A stretch of DNA of 64,000 nucleotides from Tubiluchus corallicola. Lineage: Eukaryota > Priapulida > Priapulimorpha > Priapulimorphida > Tubiluchidae. The position numbers and the translations under genes are program-made. The stretch lies in the NCBI GenBank assembly GCA_030141605.1, contig JAQGDQ010000098.1:386636-450635 (forward strand). Reading direction: 5' to 3'. The stretch's first letter is position 1. Each line of letters begins with the position of its first letter. Shown here one piece after another: positions 13,346 to 27,800 of this stretch. Below the pieces are notes generated by a model. The model saw nothing but the letters and a program-made list of their open reading frames with translations, ran no database searches and was not told the DNA's origin.

Positions 13346-16300
13346 ACTACATTTTAAATTAATAAATTCACGTTATATACGAACAACTGGAAATACCACA
13401 GAAGTTATTCTAATAATCACATTCATCACAAATATACGCTTTTCCACATAATCCCACAGTACAATAGTTGCAATCCGGGAAACCTTTTCCCGTGAGAGGC
13501 CGTGTGTTAACATTAATTTCCTTCAAATGATAACTCGGGCAAATAAATCAGCAGTACATCAGGCGAATTCTTTGTGTGAAGTTCGACCGCAATGACGACA
13601 ATAAATTCTACTCAACGTTTGCCACGTATTTTCCGTGATTGTGCTTGCTGGAAAACAAAACAGCAGCCCATTTTTCACCACAGGAAAATGTCAACTTTCA
13701 GACAAACTTTTTGTGCAATTGTGAACAAATAAACTACCAAGAATAGCCTTGAAAATTAAAAGAAGTTAGGATTGGATAGCTCCCAAAACAAAGATTGTAG
13801 AGACTGAATCAATAATTTTAATAAGCTTACTAACTTTTTTTCAGAAAAGAAAACTGTATATTGTAAGAAAATATATTATAGTGAGAATTCGTTCAATCGC
13901 GAGAATTCCTAAAAAATACGTGTAATGCATAGCAAGGCATCAATATTTTACTTGGTTAAACTGCCAAGCGTAAATTTACTAATAGGTAGACATTACGTGA
14001 CAAACATACATAATTTTACTTCAAACAATTTTGTAATTTATTATATTCGGTTTCAGTGGAAAACTGACGTACTCTTTTTTGTTTAGTCTTTTCAGAAACA
14101 TATGCAGCTTATAGCTTACACAGGATTGCACACGCAAACTAAAATAAAATAAACAACCGGCAATTCATGCATTGCAAAATTCATATAAAATTTACATTCA
14201 GCACAATTTCTGTTACCGGCCAGTGTCAGTTGTAGATCCCGTCTAGTTTGCTATAGATCTGTTCGTGACCTAGTAGCAATAAAAAGCGAATTTGCTTTAA
14301 TTATAGTCAAGCAATTTTTCACGGTACTGCTACAATCCACATGATGATTCAAGACAATAAAAAAACACAGACGCATTTTCTGCTTTAATAAACAAGAATA
14401 ACACGGCAATAACACAGTATAATGTACAATATTTACAAAAAGATGACGACACTATGTAATACTATCAGGGATTACAACACAAAAACACCGGGTAGAAAGT
14501 AGGCGAATTGGATTTCTACAGGGTATAGTAAGTTTAGCTATATTACACATTAAATGCGTGTTCCTGTTCATAGATCTATTGCTACACTGTCACAAAGCTA
14601 GGGAGATCGGAGAGATAAAGATTTTGTACTATAAACCGACTCTTTTGTTTCATCCCCACAGTAAACACAGCTGCATAATTCACCCAATATTCAGTATTGT
14701 TGTCTTTAATTACCCACGTGAAATGAAAGCTGGAGGGGCGAATCTGCATCACTGGATGGTCACAATTAATTTAATTTTTACTTTAATTCAATACACATAG
14801 TACTATATTATATATATTTGCAACACATAAAAATTATAAAAACAGATTAAGAGTTACTAACTAAAAATCTAAAATACACATTAAAAATAAGTTGCCTCAA
14901 AATTATATGTTTCACCAGTTTTTAAAAAACAGATACTCAAATAAAACATGTGAGTTTATACAGCTAAAAACTAGAATCTACGTCATCACTATAATCAACA
15001 GATAATGTGTGCCCCAGATATTTTTCACTTTTACTGACATTAACTGGTTTACCATTAAGAAAATCTTTTCCAGGTACAATATTTCGCATCTTCTCAGGGA
15101 TGAAAAATAGCCATTTGGTTTTTGACTCATTAAACACAATATTGTGAGAAACGGCAAAATTTTCGCATATATCTAATAATTTCTGCAAGTTATTGACAGA
15201 AGGCCCTATTAGGTCCTATTACACATTATCACAAGACACAAGCACACACATATAGCGATCATCATTTCTAAGATCGTTAAATCAAAACTGATTTGCGGTC
15301 ATCTTATAATTTTGCTCTTACCACATTGGATGACCTTCAATAAACTGACCTTCGAAGATGTTTCAAAAGACCGCTCAAGAACTTGGCGATTTTATTTGCA
15401 CAGCAGAGATCAAAGTCAAGATGAGGTTATTGGATTTTTTTCGAAAACAACGATCATGAACTAAAAATCGCTCTAATTTTCAGCCTAGGAAAAGATCAGC
15501 CCTAAAACAGGCAAGCAAGAGTCAATATTGAATCATGTACTTGAGAAATTGCTGGATTTGCAGTAGTAATGGTAAGGCCCAACTCGCATACAAAGTCGGC
15601 CGTGTGACTTAAGCCTAAGCCAAGAGTAAACCCAGACCCGCTCGATAAAGATTTTAAATATACAGATGGCGGGAGATTATATCGGCTATTTATATGGTTG
15701 CTATAGCGGCTGGCATACGTCTAGATTATTAGAATGATAATGTACTCATAAAAGACATGCGTGATGTACGTATTACAAGGCTTAATGTGGGCTTTCATAG
15801 AAATAGCCCAGTTTCATGATAAACGAATCGACTTTCATATCGATTTGATGTATAAAAATGCTTCGCAATGAACATAATACTGTACATATATTATAATGTG
15901 GTGCACCAATGTCCGAGTCCGTGACACACTAGCAAAATTACTACTGCGTCTGATTTTGGCACACATTCAAAATAACACTATCGTGAAAAAGAGGACCCTT
16001 CTCATACAGATATGAAAACTTTCTACGCACACAGTATCAGTGCCATTCTTTACATTAGAACCACATAAAGGAAGAACTCACTCCTTTGGACGTTTGTTGA
16101 AAAAGCTATCATTAGTTTAGCTGTCAAAACTCGTAGCATGGTCATGTGCGCTTTAGAAAGTACCACAGTATATTTTAGTTTTCTTAATGCTGTGCGTAAG
16201 TTAGTTTTTTATACTTACTGAATAATCTATGCACAAGGTACGGCATAGAAAAAGGACTTCAATATTTTCTCTTTTTATCTAGTGTCATATTTCAGCATTT

Positions 16301-18775
16301 CTCCATCTAAGGTGATCCTCATTCTACGGTCAGTACTGTATAATATATTTTAATGAGTATTAATTATTTTTCAGCGATAGTTCTTTGGTTCTTCCTCAGT
16401 CAAGCACGCCTGCAGTAATGGCACATGTCAGTCATGACGACATAAATGTCAACAGTAAAGGACAATCAGCAAGACAACAAGTACAAGTGCACTCGTCTGC
16501 ACCGAAAATGATCATTCTAGTCAAGAATGCACCCTATCCAGAATAGCATCAAACAAGTCAATCATTACATTGCATTAGCAGTGAGGAATAAGAAAATTCC
16601 TGCATTAGAATGATTGGACGACGAACATTGCAAGCTAAAGTTGGATATACAATCTGCGGCGGTTAGAGTCGTAATCTCTAAAGACCTTCATTTAACCTAA
16701 TCACTTGTAGAACGGGAATGCAAGTCAGTGACCAGACATCAAGTGCCATGGAGAGCGCAATCTAATCACGATGTGCACGTAAATCATTTAAAAGCCAAAA
16801 CGTTAAGCCGATTCGGCGGAAATAAATTCCCAAACTCTTGTAAAATAAGTGCGGTAATTTAATCAGTTTGTGTAACAGCAGCTATAGATCTGATGTAGCA
16901 TTGATCGGCAAAGTCATGCAAGGTGGTAATCGAGCCGTGACCGCCATAGTAAATGCCAGATAAAATTTAGATAGAACAGGACAAATGTAAGCCACGACCG
17001 GACCTTTGTAAAATGTTTCCCCAAACCAAATCGTGACCAACAGGGCCCGCTGTAGTGACCACTGGCCACACAGATGGACTTACCAAGCAGGTCAATCGCG
17101 ACAGTGATCCACAGCTGATGCGAGGTTAATTAGGGAGTGCGTTTAGATTAATACACAAGTCCCAAATCAAGTACAGTTGCATGCAAAAGTATTATGGAAA
17201 TTGCACAATGCACAGTGCTCATTTAAATTAATGGCCTATGATCACTGAGGCCACATGGCACGTTTACAAACATGCACATACTAGATACTAAGTACATACT
17301 AGGATCCAAGTACATGTACATTTGCAAAAAAAAGCAGAACCGAAAAACAATGTAAGAAAGACTATAGTTTCAGCACACGACCGAATCAATCAAAATAAAT
17401 GGAATTTTCGAAGCATGCATGTTCTGAGAGCTTAGGCTGGTAAAGTGTGGAGAATTTACGAAATAAAAAACCAGAACATCCACGATGTTTCCGAAATCTT
17501 GTGCACAAGAAGCGAACATTTCTGGAAAATCCAAGTAAACATGTTCGACAAGGAAACCGAATGACATGGCAATCGGATTATAGTATTATAAAAAAGCAGG
17601 TGAAAAAACCAGCTTTACAGATTTGCTTTTTACAAAAGAAAATGGCTTCAGGTTACGACATTCTTCACACTAACACAATAATTACATTAACACAGTATAC
17701 AGTAATAAGTAACCAAGCGAGAGTTGTTAGCATTCAGTCGCTGCAACTAACCATGTATATGCGCAGGTCTCTGAAAGGAAGCCGGTAACGAAACTTTGCC
17801 GCTTATTAATTACCTTCACTCCATGGTTTTCATAGAAGCCCAAAAGTTAGCACTGCCTGATGCTAATAGAACAGAAGGTGGAATTACAACATGTCTTGTA
17901 TACAAGAAAAGAGAACTAATTATCTTTGAGAGTAATGACGTCATGGTTGTATAATGACAAACACTGACACGTCATGGCGCCCGCGCGACCGCGTCAATAT
18001 TCTAATAGTGTTTTTTTTATGAACAACGCCCTTTGTTGGGTAGCTTGACGTTCTCTAACCTAAAGCAGATTGTCCAAGCGTGCGCAAGTTAGGATACATA
18101 AGCATGACGCTAGGCCGCTGTTTTTAAGCCACCCTTTTGTTAGAATTGTCATACTGCATTGTAAATTTGTTTATACATGTGCCTCGCGATGGCTGTTAAT
18201 GGTAATACAATGTTTAAACGCGCTTTCATCTACCACTGTTGTACGAACAGTCTTGACGGTCTCTAGTCACATGACTCGTATAACTGACCATCACCTGACT
18301 TGTAATTACAAGGTGAAGCCTCACATAGTGAATGAATGACTTGGCGACGTAAGAAGCAATCTTTCTTCAGCATGGCTGTTATTATATTTACTCAGCTTAT
18401 AACAAAGGCAGCTGCGAGTCTTGTCAAGTTGTTAAACATCGCATGAGCATTCGTGTACAAGTTAGACAGTGAATATGGCATTGGTGCTGTAGAGTAATGT
18501 TATTCTGGTTAGTGCAGCTAAGAAAACACAATAAGCACACACATGCTTACACATCTAATAATTTAATTAACTGTGTAATTAAGAAATGGTCAGTGGGTGG
18601 TCACTCGAAATTGCAGGCAATAGTAAATGGCGTTCTAAACAAAATGCAGTTTAATGATCGCCCACCAATTACAGCGACCGAGATTCCACAGGCATCATCA
18701 TAGCAACTATATAAATTTATGACAAAAACTGACTAATACTGAACTTTGAATTTAACATGCTCTTGTAGAAACGAC

Positions 18776-18815
<40 letters not shown>

Positions 18816-21800
18816 TCGTATATAGCCCAAATTTTGCCTTAATAGTAGTGTAAAATCATTTTGCTTATTACAACGAAAATAAATACATACATTATATAGT
18901 TATTCGACATACGGTCCAAAAGCAAGAATTACAAAAAAATGTTTACAGCGACACACAAACAAATGTAACCTGGCAAGCACTAGGTAAAACAGATATTTTT
19001 ATACCTTACGAAGACGTATTTTAGTCTGAAAGATTGTCGCAATATATATTAAAAAGTACAGAATTAAGACCGAATTTCATGATAAAATATGTCGATGCAA
19101 TTATAAGTTGTTTCCAATAATATAAAAAAGTTTTATGTTGTACAAAATTGTTGTAATGATGATATAATAAAATTAAAATTAAATTGAGAGTCCTAAAAAC
19201 ATTTGTGGGATTAAAAAGGCGGGACCTGCTCATGCTGGTTCCTTCTTGGATTCAAAAATCACAAAAGGTTACCCGACAGCTAATTTTGCAGTTTTCTGTT
19301 TGCAATCCTTAAACTTCATATTGTTAGAGTGTGAATTTTTATTATTGTTTGTGTGTTTGTGTATTACAAGATGTATGTTGAAATATAGAACTATGTTTCT
19401 GCAATAAAAGTTTCAATTCAATTTATTTGATTTATTTGCTTTTCAATTGCCCCAGATGAAAAATTAAGGAAAACACGTTTGATAAAACAACGTCCTCTGT
19501 CTTCAGTCATTTAGCTATTTCCTAATTCATTTTTCTTTGCCTTAATGCACTCGGTTTAGCCATCACAACTGAATTATCCGTTCTCTTTTGCCCCAGTTCC
19601 AATAATACTGGAGAAAGTTTAGAGCGGGTCAAATTGGCTTTATAAGCTTAATGAATTACTCATAGTTATCTAGACTTTCATAATAACGCCTATACGCATT
19701 ACTTTCTTAAAGAATTCAGCTATTAAGACCGCAACGTGATGGATGAAATTGTGATTATGTCAAATTAATGCATACGCACATACTTACGAAGACAACGTCC
19801 TGGCGTTAATTCTCTTCAAAATAATTCACACGTAAGTACAGTGCCCTCTATTATACAGATCGCAATTAAATCACTCGAGCATGACAGTTATTGTTACGCA
19901 ACAAGGCAGCCTACACGGTTCTTAATGAGTGAATTGCATGAACCATCATATTATAATGTCAATAGTTTAGCCTTTGTGGCACTCAGATAACAATGATTTC
20001 TTATCTTGGATGAACGAAATTAATCCATCATACAAAAGTGAACAGACATGAGCTATAATATGCAGTATTAAAACTCTGTGGATAAAGACTACTAAAATTC
20101 CATGCAGGTTTTTAACTAATGATATTATGACTTGATTTTAGGTTTAAATCTGCAATTTGATAAGACTGAAAATCTACTGGTAAATCTGCTTAAATTACGT
20201 GGACGGTGAATTAAAATGTTTGTTATTATATCCCTTACCAAGAAAAAAAATTTAAAGCGCGCGGAAAACAGTGGTTGCTGGCCGAAAATACACGAAATAA
20301 GATCTGAGTACATCAGTGTAAATAGTTGCTTACATTCTGCCATAATTAAGTTCGCTGTCTAAATACTACAGTACTCTTTGGAAACATTACCTGTTACATT
20401 AATTTATATACAGATTTGGGGCCACAAAAATAAAACTTTTTAGTTTGGGACTATCATAAAATATCGTCTTTTGAACTTAGCCATCAAATATAGAGTACAG
20501 AGAAAGTAAGAGACAGTGAACGAGCGACTACCAGGCAGATGCCTTGTCAGCCATATTTCACTCGGCAAGTATTCTTGTGGAGAGAAAAATGTCAGCCAAC
20601 CTGTGTAGGTCTTCAAATAAAGGTATTTTGTACAGACAAGTTACAGTGCAAGGACAACAGATATAATTAGAATTTCTTAAATACCATGGCGCTCTTTCAA
20701 GTCTTTCTCTACGCCTGATAACAGTAATAACAATAATAGTCATCGAAACCGTTAGTACTATTAGCTAATAATAAAATCAATAACGCGTATAATAAAAAAA
20801 TAACGGAAATCAATGTATGTCACTAGGAAATGCAAACGCCTACAATAACATATACATCGACAAAGAATAAAAACACAGCCGCAGCACATGTAAGCACGAT
20901 TTTGTTTGACACAAAGCTGTGCCTTATGTTTAAAAAACCCAAAATACGCTCATGCAAATAAAACAATTTCATCACAACAATTTATGGCGAATGTATACAA
21001 ATCTGATGCAGTGAAATTGATTTATAGTGCATATAGGCGATAACATGGTTATGATTAAAGTGGTCATTATATAACACGCAGCGAAGTATTTTATAAGCGG
21101 TTATAAAATCATTTGTACAAGCGAAAAACACTCGTTCAGGTTTATACAACACTTAAAATTGTTTGGTCTGTTTTTGCGCAAATTGTGAATTTGCGTTTAA
21201 CGCAACGATTGACTCCAAACTGTAGCACAAATAAGTCAAAAACACAAAAAAATCATTTTTATATTAGCGTACAAATATCACACAAAAATAGGCATGCAGG
21301 TTCAGCAGCACAGCCTGCATGCAGTTCAGGGCGAAATCTCGTTTATAAGCATCTGCATTCTCCACAGAATCTATAAGATATAAGATAATGGATTATGAGA
21401 TCATGACTGGATTGTGATTGTACATCCTAATACATATTTTTCTGTAATCATTTTTTAAAGAAACAAAATTGATTGACGAGTAGATGCGCAGCAACGTGAA
21501 TAAAATTGAAAATTTCTACATGCTAGATACATACATGTAATATAAATCAAATGAGACATGAGGACAAGATAGATGATACTGGTATAACTTGTTTTTTCAT
21601 ATCATCTATTTAATAAACTTTCACATATCTAGTATGGATGAAGGAGCGACCTAAGTGGTTACGACAGGTAATTAGCGAATGAACATGAACAGCATTGGGC
21701 CGTGTTACTAAAATGGATGGTTAACCGTTATCATGGTGTAGGTGTTGTCGTTGGCATGGTGCTCCCAGAGCTTATTCTAGCGTTGTGCCGAACTTTATAA

Positions 21801-24800
21801 AAATACAAAAAAAGTTTTAACTCGAATCATCAAGTGCAACTCATCAAATTGTAATATAAACATAGAAAAGCTCTAAGTCAGAAGATACAAGTCATACAAT
21901 TTTTGAAACTACATTTTTGCGTAGCCAGAATGACCATTTCGAAATCACACAAAAAGGGGTCAATAACAAGAGAGGAATCGAGTATGGGCAAATCAATGAT
22001 GAGTGACTCATCATTGACAAACAAGTGCTGAGGGTGCACAACCATAATTCTATTGAGTTTCTCCACTATAATGATCGTCCATTAACGATTGCTAACTGAC
22101 AGATGCTGGGTCTTGCTGGGTACATATACACGGGGACCTCCCTGGAGAGGAAAACTGGCTTCAAGAGTGGCCAGTGTTCTGAACAGGCATCGTGAGAATG
22201 CGTCAAATTAGATTGTGCTTTGTAAAGTGGTTAGCCTACTTTCTCTTTCTCAAAAATTAAATTAATTATTTGGGTATTATGGTACATCACTGTTGTATTT
22301 AATAGACAATACTTATTATGTGAAGGACTGTGATTTGTAAAGTGGTTAGCCTACTTTCTCTTTCTCAAAAATTAAATTAATTATTTGGGTATTATGGTAC
22401 ATCACTGTTGTATTTAATAGACAATACTTATTATGTGAAGGACTGTGATCCGTGCGGTCAATGTAAATCACGCAAAGCAAAAGAAAATTACATGACCACT
22501 ACAGCCCAATGATGCCTATTAAAAAAATGTAACCGAAATGCAGTCGTAAAAACATAGCACACAGGTATCGCATATAATCAACATCAAACTAACCATTCTA
22601 ACCCCATATCCAGCAAGCAAGGCTAAAAACTTCATCAAACTCATGCATACCATATGCGGCTAATAACCCCGGGTTCCCTGCAGGTTCTGAAATGCGCGTT
22701 CATTTGAAATGAGCATTCGTAGAACCCACAAAAACGCTGCTAACAGACAAAACCGGTAAACTACTCCGTACATATATATATATATATATATCAGATTGAC
22801 AGTTTTTTTAATTAAATTTCTGTTCACTTCAATGGACAACATAAAATTAATGAAACTTAAACAAAAACTAAATTTGAAACAGCAACATTCGCAAAAAAAA
22901 CTTAAAAATTAATTCATGGTTCTCCTGAAATTATGCCCTATTTAGCAACTTTGAATCATTAATGTGAACGGAATAATTCGACTATCAGCTGTGCAAGACC
23001 GTTCATGACAGTATAAAGTGAAACAAATGTTGTGATATTTCTGGGCGTTGTTTTTTGGGCCACGACCGTGGTTTTGTGTGTTTACATGGTACACACACGC
23101 TTCCGGCAAGATGATGATCTGGCTCGGTGAAAGTGTTAAAAGGCACAGAAATGCTTAACACATGGCCGACGTCGACATAGAAAGATAAGCAAATATAACC
23201 ATTTCTTCAGTTCATAGTTCATGCAAACCACACACAAAATCCTAAAGGCAAATTCGTGATATCAATGTTTCTCATCCTTTGATATATTAACAAACGTATA
23301 AATCTTGATTCCGGACACAATCCATTGATTCCGCACCCAATCGTTTCGCTAATCACCGAACTTTTACTTGCCAGTACCTCGGTCTCTCTAGCAATAGTTA
23401 TAAACTTATCATAGTGCACAAACTGTTTTTTTACAAGATGATATAGCTGTAACCGAATCCTAACATAACCTGCATCAAACCAGCCCACTCATTAGAAAGC
23501 ATTTTAGGTAGCAAACTCAACTGAAGGTTGACCTCTATGGTATCAACAGACTAAGAACAACTGAATTAAGGGTCCAAATGGTCTTGAAACACAACGAGCA
23601 TTTTCGATACCAGGAATGCCTTAGGACGAGCAGCTAGCGGGGAGCTACACACCAGCTGACTTCGAGATCTGTGGGCTCAGTAACCAATGGAACCTCACAG
23701 CGATCGTCAGTGAGCTCAGTAACCAATGGAACCTCACAGCGATCGTCAGTGAGCTCAGTAACCAATGGAACCTCACAGCGATCGTCAGTGAGCTCAGTAA
23801 CCAATGGAACCTCACAGCGATCGTCAGTGAGCTCAGTAACCAATGGAACCTCACAGCGATCGTCAGTGAGCTCAGTAACCAATGGAACCTCACAGCGATC
23901 GTCAGTGAGCTCAGTAACCAATGGAACCTCACAGCGATCGTCAGTGAGCTCAGTAACCAATGGAACCTCACAGCGATCGTCAGTGAGCTCAGTAACCAAT
24001 GGAACCTCACAGCGATCGTCAGTGAGCTCAGTAACCAATGGAACCTCACAGCGATCGTCAGTGAGCTCAGTAACCAATGGAACCTCACAGCGATCGTCAG
24101 TGGGCTCAGTAACCAATGGAACCTCACAGCGATCGTCAGTGAGCTCAGTAACCAATGGAACCCACAACCAAAACCAACCACACAACCTCACAGCGATCGT
24201 CAGTGGCTCAGTAACCAATGGAACCTCACAGCGATCGTCAGTGCAGTAACCAATGGAACCTCACAGCGATCGTCAGTGGGCTCAGTAACCAATGGAACCT
24301 CACAGCGATCGTCAGTGAGCTCAGTAACCAATGGAACCTCACAGCGATCGTCAGTGGGCTCAGTAACCAATGGAACCTCACAGCATCGTCAGTGGGCTCA
24401 GTAACCAATGGAACCTCACAGCGATCGTCAGTGGGCTCAGTAACCAATGGAACCTCACAGCGATCGTCAGTGGGCTCAGTAACCAATGGAACCTCACAGC
24501 GATCGTCAGTGAGCTCAGTAACCAATGGAACCTCACAGCGATCGTCAGTGGGCTCAGTAACCAATGGAACCTCACAGCGATCGTCAGTGAGCTCAGTAAC
24601 CAATGGAACCTCACAGCGATCGTCAGTGAGCTCAGTAACCAATGGAACCTCACAGCGATCGTCAGTGGGCTCAGTAACCAATGGAACCTCACAGCGATCG
24701 TCAGTGGGCTCAGTAACCAATGGAACCTCACAGCGATCGTCAGTGGGCTCAGTAACCAATGGAACCTCACAGCGATCGTCAGTGGGCTCAGTAACCAATG

Positions 24801-27800
24801 GAACCTCACAGCGATCGTCAGTGGGCTCAGTAACCAATGGAACCTCACAGCGATCGTCAGTGGGCTCAGTAACCAATGGAACCTCACAGCGATCGTCAGT
24901 GGGCTCAGTAACCAATGGAACCTCACAGCGATCGTCAGTGGGCTCAGTAACCAATGGAACCTCACAGCGATCGTCAGTGGGCTCAGTAACCAATGGAACC
25001 TCACAGCGATCGTCAGTGGGCTCAGTAACCAATGGAACCTCACAGCGATCGTCAGTGGGCTCAGTAACCAATGGAACCTCACAGCGATCGTCAGTGAGCT
25101 CAGTAACCAATGGAACCTCACAGCGATCGTCAGTGGGCTCAGTAACCAATGGAACCTCACAGCGATCGTCAGTGAGCTCAGTAACCAATGGAACCTCACA
25201 GCGATCGTCAGTGGGCTCAGTAACCAATGGAACCTCACAGCGATCGTCAATGGGCTCAGTAATCAATGGAACCTCATCACAGCGATCGTCAGTGGGCTCA
25301 GTAACCAATGGAACCTCACAGCGATCGTCAGTGAGCTCAGTAACCAATGGAACCTCACAGCGATCGTCAGTGGGCTCAGTAACCAATGGAACCTCACAGC
25401 GATCGTCAGTGAGCTCAGTAACCAATGGAACCTCACAGCGATCGTCAGTGGGCTCAGTAACCAATGGAACCTCACAGCGATCGTCAATGGGCTCAGTAAT
25501 CAATGGAACCTCATCACAGCGATCGTCAGTGGGCTCAGTAACCAATGGAACCTCACAGCGAACAGCAGAACCTATGCGTTGCAGACGTATGCGCTCTTAT
25601 GAGAATCTACGGCTTTTTATTGCTACGATAGAAAATCAGCATGAATATGAAATCACCTTCATTAAAGGAAAGGCCAAACATTCTGAGAAGTTATGCTTTT
25701 ATTTCGATATTTACGAAAATGTTAGAACGACTTAGTAAAACACGCACCAAGTGTCTTGTGTGATCAGTAATTTCACGCTTGGGCACTCCCATTTTGAATG
25801 ACTGAGGAAACCCACTGCACTGTCAATTTGTGTCAAAGGCATATAAGGTATATAAGAAGTTTTTACAAAAAATATTTGTACGTGAACACTAGATAAGCTG
25901 CAGACGTTTGAATTATTCTAAATGTGTGCGCTTACGAAAAGTCACGAAATCCACCAGTTACTCCATAAGGTTCAAGTGAATGACGGTTACTATGGCGCCT
26001 GAAAAGCTCTGTACAGCGGTAGTGCATGAATTAACTTCGTGCCTTATAGACAGTTTTTTGTAATTTCTTTGTTATATTTGCCTATGTTTAAATAACAACA
26101 CTAAAATAAATTCAACATGTTAGATGACGTGTCCTTCCTCCAGTGACTCACAACTATGGTACTAGAAACTGAACAGGAGCAGCAGACAAATCTCTCAGAC
26201 AGGAAATCATCTACTCGCCACTGCTACATCCTAGACTGCCTCAAATGGTCATCCATCATCGTACAGCAGCGACAAAATGACGGCCAAACATGACTGCGTC
26301 AGGTTGATTAATAAATGATGAACCAACCCACACGAGTCACAATAATCCATCGGCGTCACCTATTAAAACATGCTCACTAGGTTCAAAACTTATCCGAAGA
26401 GCAGTTGCTGAAACCAAATTGGCGATTGATAAGGAAATGGGCATCACGCCAAGCTCACGTTGCAGTCACGCATGTAGGATCTCTTAACGTCCCTTTAGAC
26501 ATAACGTCCTTTGATTTTAACTTAGCTTTTTGTCGTACGTTGAGTGTTGCCCCAGATATGATATCTGCACACTTTACGTCCAGCATAATTATGTCTCTTG
26601 ATACTAATTTATGCCCACTTTTCCGCGTTGCTAATTATTCTCTGTTGACGTCTGATCCCCTCTGAACGTTTCCCCCATACCTAACAGATTTTCATTCAAC
26701 ATAAGTAATGACCTAGGGATGACAATACGCATACTTGTAATTGTATGCCCATTTCATAATACGAAACGATGAACTACAGCATACATTAGCTGTAACTCTC
26801 ATTGTAAAATGACTCAGCATAAACACTTGTGCACATTTTTACGAATCTTCACATAATTCATGTTTTAGTACGATTTTGCATCTGACACAAGGCTATCATT
26901 AATCCCACGCAAGTTTAAAGCGCAGTGGCGACAGTTGATGCCTCATTTTAGCATAAGTTTCAGCGTTATTCTCATTATCATTATGAGAATAAAATAGACG
27001 AATCATCATCATTATTCTCATCCACGACAATTTGCTGGAAATGAAAGCCAGAAATCCACAAACGAAAAAAATGGTCAGCCAAACAGGCCTTTGCATTTCA
27101 TTTTCAAATGTGACATTTTTGATGTTTAAAAATTAATGCGATATTAAAAAGCAGGTTACTAAAACGCTTCTGCTAAAAAAACCGTTAAATGTTGGGTTAT
27201 AGAGTTTAACGCACTCAATTAAAAAATGGCGACTGAAGATGGAGCATATCATTACAGTCTCGTCAGTCTACCATACAAACACAAAAACGCAACTGTTTAT
27301 TTTTATTTGGGGAAAGAATAACCTAGCAGCTGAACAAAATTCTCAATACAGTGTCCTATTTCACAAGACGATTGTGAAGTTTCTACGCTAATATATAAAA
27401 CGTGCTGCGGTGCAAGTTAGCCATCTTGTACTTGTACCCATGAATGCACATAGATGAATTTGAGAGTAAGTAGTAAAATGGGATAGGAACTATCCATTAA
27501 GGAATCCAAAAGAAACTTAACAAAAGTGCAGCCATAAAAAACGTCCACATTTTTGTGGAGTTTCTTTTGAATTTCGTAGTAGTTTCAAGCATTCCCATTA
27601 CGTTTTAGACTTAAAAAAGCGACACTTCGACCGTGTTGGCTATCTCGATGCTCGTCCAACCTCAAAATAGACTTTTCATCTGGTTGTAACTAATCAGGAT
27701 TTGTCAATTTTTGAGCAGGTTATCTGAATCAGTAACATAAATAATAACCATCTAAACGGGAATGGGTGACGAAAAATATACGTTTTCGAATCAACCGTTT

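Noticed and set aside
23634-25735. Open frames of 178-505 codons on both strands
   Set aside because: They are generated by a stop-free 39-bp tandem repeat whose length is a multiple of three. No start context, signal, splice sites or non-repetitive domain supports a gene.
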